Assembly (NCBI GenBank): GCA_910587865.1 | Contig: CAJUNX010000017.1 | Coordinates: 1-64,000 of the forward strand | Reading direction: 5' to 3' | Length of the DNA stretch: 64,000 bases | From: an uncultured Roseburia sp. | Lineage (GTDB): Bacteria > Bacillota > Clostridia > Lachnospirales > Lachnospiraceae | In this document: positions 61,888 to 64,000 of the stretch, piece by piece | Layout of the letters: each line of letters begins with the position of its first letter | Numbering within the stretch: position 1 is the stretch's first letter | Program-made: the position numbers and the translations under genes | The notes under the pieces: generated by a model | Databases searched by the model: none | What the model was told of the DNA's origin: nothing | What the model saw: the letters and a program-made list of their open reading frames with translations, nothing else

Positions 61888-62763
61888 CTATTCCCCGAAT
61901 TTCGTTCCGGTTAAAAGCTCATATGCTTCCTTGTACTTGTCCACCGTCTTTGTCACGACCTCCTCCGGCAGCAGCAGATCGTTGTCCGGGTTTGCCTTCA
62001 GCCAGTCGCGCACATACTGCTTGTCAAACGACGGCTGCCCCTTGCCCGGCTCATATCCGTCATTCGGCCAGAAACGCGAGGAATCCGGCGTGAGCATCTC
62101 GTCACCGAGCACGACCTCACCGTTCTCGTCAAGCCCGAACTCAAACTTGGTATCCGCGATGATAATACCGCGGCCAAGCGCGTACTCCGCACATTTTTTG
62201 TAGAGTGCGATCGTGTAATCGCGGATCTTCGCCGCATACTCCGCGCCTTTTCCCGGAAATTCTTTTTCCAGCACCTCCACGCTCTGCTCAAAGGAGATAT
62301 TTTCGTCGTGCAGACCGATCTCCGCTTTTGTGCTCGGCGTGTAGACCGGCTCCGGCAGCTTCTGGGACTCGAGCAGTCCCTCCGGCAGACGGATCCCGCA
62401 GACCGTGCCGTTCTCCTGATAGCTCGCCCAGCCGCTTCCCGTGATGTACCCGCGCACGATGCACTCGATCGGCAGCATCGTGAGTTTTTTACACATCATG
62501 CTGTTCCCGTCAAACCGCTCCTGCCGGAAAAACTCCGGCATGTCCTGCACGTCCACGGAAATCATGTGGTTCGGCACGATATCCTTCGTAAAATCAAACC
62601 AGAATTTTGACATCTGCGTTAAGATTGTGCCCTTTTTCGTGATCTCATTTTTTAAAATATGGTCAAACGCGGAGATCCGGTCCGTCGCAACGATGATCAG
62701 ACTGTCACCGTTCTCATAGACCTCGCGCACCTTTCCCTCTTTTACCGGCCTGTATTCCTGCAT
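61888..62763 (-). CDS. purC: SAICAR synthetase
   Basis: Cytoplasmic ligase of 291 residues that joins aspartate to CAIR with ATP. Start MQEYRPVKEGKVREVYE at 62763 follows ACAGGAGGAACAAAG; the frame to 62811 is longer but unsupported. The motifs ATDRISAFDHILKNEI, LPIECIVRGYITGSGW and the ATP/Mg site IIADTKFEFGLDENGEVVL are present. It belongs to the longer bacterial/eukaryotic-like subtype by length. It lies between gpmI and purB on the minus strand. Confidence 0.96.
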   Translation of the reverse strand: MQEYRPVKEGKVREVYENGDSLIIVATDRISAFDHILKNEITKKGTILTQMSKFWFDFTKDIVPNHMISVDVQDMPEFFRQERFDGNSMMCKKLTMLPIECIVRGYITGSGWASYQENGTVCGIRLPEGLLESQKLPEPVYTPSTKAEIGLHDENISFEQSVEVLEKEFPGKGAEYAAKIRDYTIALYKKCAEYALGRGIIIADTKFEFGLDENGEVVLGDEMLTPDSSRFWPNDGYEPGKGQPSFDKQYVRDWLKANPDNDLLLPEEVVTKTVDKYKEAYELLTGTKFGE

Positions 62764-62863
62764 CTTTGTTCCTCCTGTTCTCCCGCTCAAAAACGTTCGG
62801 CCATCCGGCATGTCCCGCTCTCCGGCGTTCCGATGTGAATGGCCGCAGCATTTCCCTCAGCCG

Positions 62864-64000
62864 CTATTTTCTCACCAGCAGTGATTTCCCGGTCATCTCC
62901 GCCGGCTGCTCCATACCCATCAGCTCAAGCAGCGTCGGAATGATGTCCGCCAGACATCCGTTTTCGCGCAGCCCGTAAACCGGATCCGCATTGATCAGGA
63001 TAAACGGCACGGGGTTGATCGTGTGCGCGGTAAACGGTGCGCCCGTCTTATAGTCCACCAGCTGCTCCGCATTTCCGTGATCCGCGCAGAGGAACATCTG
63101 TCCGTCCGCCTCCTTTAACGCCTCCACGGCTTTTCCGACACAGCCGTCCACCGTCTCCACCGCTTTGATCGCCGCATCGAGGATCCCCGTGTGACCGACC
63201 ATATCCGGGTTTGCAAAATTGATGATAATCACGTCGTATTTCTGTGAACGGATCGCCTCGCAGAGCTTGTCGCAAACCGCCGGCGCACTCATTTCCGGCT
63301 GCAGATCATAGGTCGCCACCTTCGGGGAATTTACCAGAATGCGGTCCTCCCCCTCATTCGGCTCCTCGACGCCGCCGTTGAAGAAAAAGGTGACATGCGC
63401 ATACTTCTCGGTCTCCGCGATACGCGCCTGCTTCTTTCCGTTTGCGGCAAGATATTCGCCGAAGGTATTTAAGAGCTCTACCTTTTTGAATGCGATCTCC
63501 TTATTCGGGATCGTCACGTCGTACTCGGTAAAGCAGATGTATTTCACATCTTTTCTCGCTCCTCTGTCAAACCCGTCAAAATCGTCCGCGCAGAAGGTTC
63601 TCGTGATCTCCCTGGCACGGTCCGGACGGAAGTTAAAGAAAATCACCGTGTCGCTGTCCTTGATCACCGCACGCGGACTGCCGTTCTCCGTGATCGCGGT
63701 CGGCACAAAGAACTCGTCCGTCACATCCTTCGCGTAGGACGCCTCCATCGCACCCGCCGCGCTGTCTGCGGTCTCGCCTTCTCCCTTTGTCAGCACATCA
63801 TACGCCTTCTGCACGCGATCCCAGCGGTTGTCACGGTCCATCGCATAATAACGGCCGGAAATCGAAGCGATCTTACCGACGCCGATCTCCGCCATCTTTT
63901 TTTCAAGCTCCTCCACAAACCCCTTTCCAGAGGTCGGAGCCGTGTCGCGCCCGTCCAGAAAACAATGAACATATACATTCTCCACTCCCTCGCGCTTTGC
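62864..64000 (-). CDS. gpmI: 2,3-bisphosphoglycerate-independent phosphoglycerate mutase, C-terminal part
   Basis: Glycolytic enzyme interconverting 3- and 2-phosphoglycerate with Mn2+. The frame is open to the window edge, so the N-terminal portion, including the catalytic Ser, lies outside; about 378 of some 510 residues are seen. It shows VHCFLDGRDTAPTSG, ISGRYYAMDRDNRWDR, FFNFRPDRAREITR, the metal site in INFANPDMVGHTG and CADHGNAEQ, and HTINPVPFIL. A GTG at 63985 in the frame is not the start because homology continues upstream. Confidence 0.96.
   Translation of the reverse strand, partial: AKREGVENVYVHCFLDGRDTAPTSGKGFVEELEKKMAEIGVGKIASISGRYYAMDRDNRWDRVQKAYDVLTKGEGETADSAAGAMEASYAKDVTDEFFVPTAITENGSPRAVIKDSDTVIFFNFRPDRAREITRTFCADDFDGFDRGARKDVKYICFTEYDVTIPNKEIAFKKVELLNTFGEYLAANGKKQARIAETEKYAHVTFFFNGGVEEPNEGEDRILVNSPKVATYDLQPEMSAPAVCDKLCEAIRSQKYDVIIINFANPDMVGHTGILDAAIKAVETVDGCVGKAVEALKEADGQMFLCADHGNAEQLVDYKTGAPFTAHTINPVPFILINADPVYGLRENGCLADIIPTLLELMGMEQPAEMTGKSLLVRK

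Overview
The window looks like the chromosome of a GC-rich member of Bacillota, class Clostridia, most likely a gut Lachnospiraceae. This rests on family content: CUT1 sugar ABC systems with AraC/YesS-like regulators, LL-diaminopimelate aminotransferase, glnA next to an ANTAR regulator, a compact Tad-like locus, and promoters of the vegetative sigma type with strong AGGAGG ribosome sites. Coding DNA is GC-rich and promoters are clearly AT-rich. The genus cannot be fixed by reading alone. No tRNA, rRNA, CRISPR array, transposase or phage gene was seen.

Layout. 1-4.6 kb (minus): an LplB/YtcP/lipoprotein ABC operon whose binding-protein gene has an in-frame TGA and which ends in a truncated aldo/keto reductase. 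4.9-9.4 kb (plus): its likely AraC/sensor regulator and a subtilisin-like protease. 9.9-14.9 kb (minus): a response regulator, histidine kinase, ABC ATPase and FtsX-type permease. Two promoters in this block carry the same direct-repeat operator. 14.9-19.4 kb: AraC regulator divergent from a sugar isomerase/epimerase, then fucO-like alcohol dehydrogenase and MATE exporter. 19.5-26.4 kb (minus): a second sugar ABC system with LacI regulator and GH42 beta-galactosidase. 26.8-38.8 kb: small ORF, domain-permuted GH3 beta-glucosidase coupled to a chemoreceptor, a putative secreted-type serine hydrolase with PKD domain, a GPH symporter, an AraC regulator and a soluble CZB chemoreceptor. 39-45 kb (minus): M23 peptidase, metal/arsenic-type permease, dapL, and hisA-glnA-ANTAR. 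45-57 kb: a repeat-rich surface protein, guaB and a CNNM/CorC protein on the plus strand, then a compact Tad-like locus with several mini-pilin-like peptides. 57-64 kb: degV, a membrane-anchored MerR/YbjQ/YhfC operon, purB, purC and the C-terminal part of gpmI.

How it fits together. Most of the window is a carbohydrate foraging region: two importers, one symporter, two beta-glycosidases, an isomerase and a lactaldehyde-reductase-type enzyme, each near its own regulator, plus two chemoreceptors, one of them translationally coupled to the beta-glucosidase. The remaining blocks are surface structures (Tad-like locus, repeat protein, M23 peptidase), nitrogen and lysine metabolism, and purine synthesis.

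The most unusual signals are: many short tandem repeats (28, 33, 39, 42 and 44 bp) inside genes and at gene ends; a 167-bp terminal-inverted-repeat element; the mini-pilin Tad-like locus with a TadZ-like protein lacking its P-loop lysine; the membrane MerR/YbjQ/YhfC cassette; and several well-formed operator/promoter pairs.
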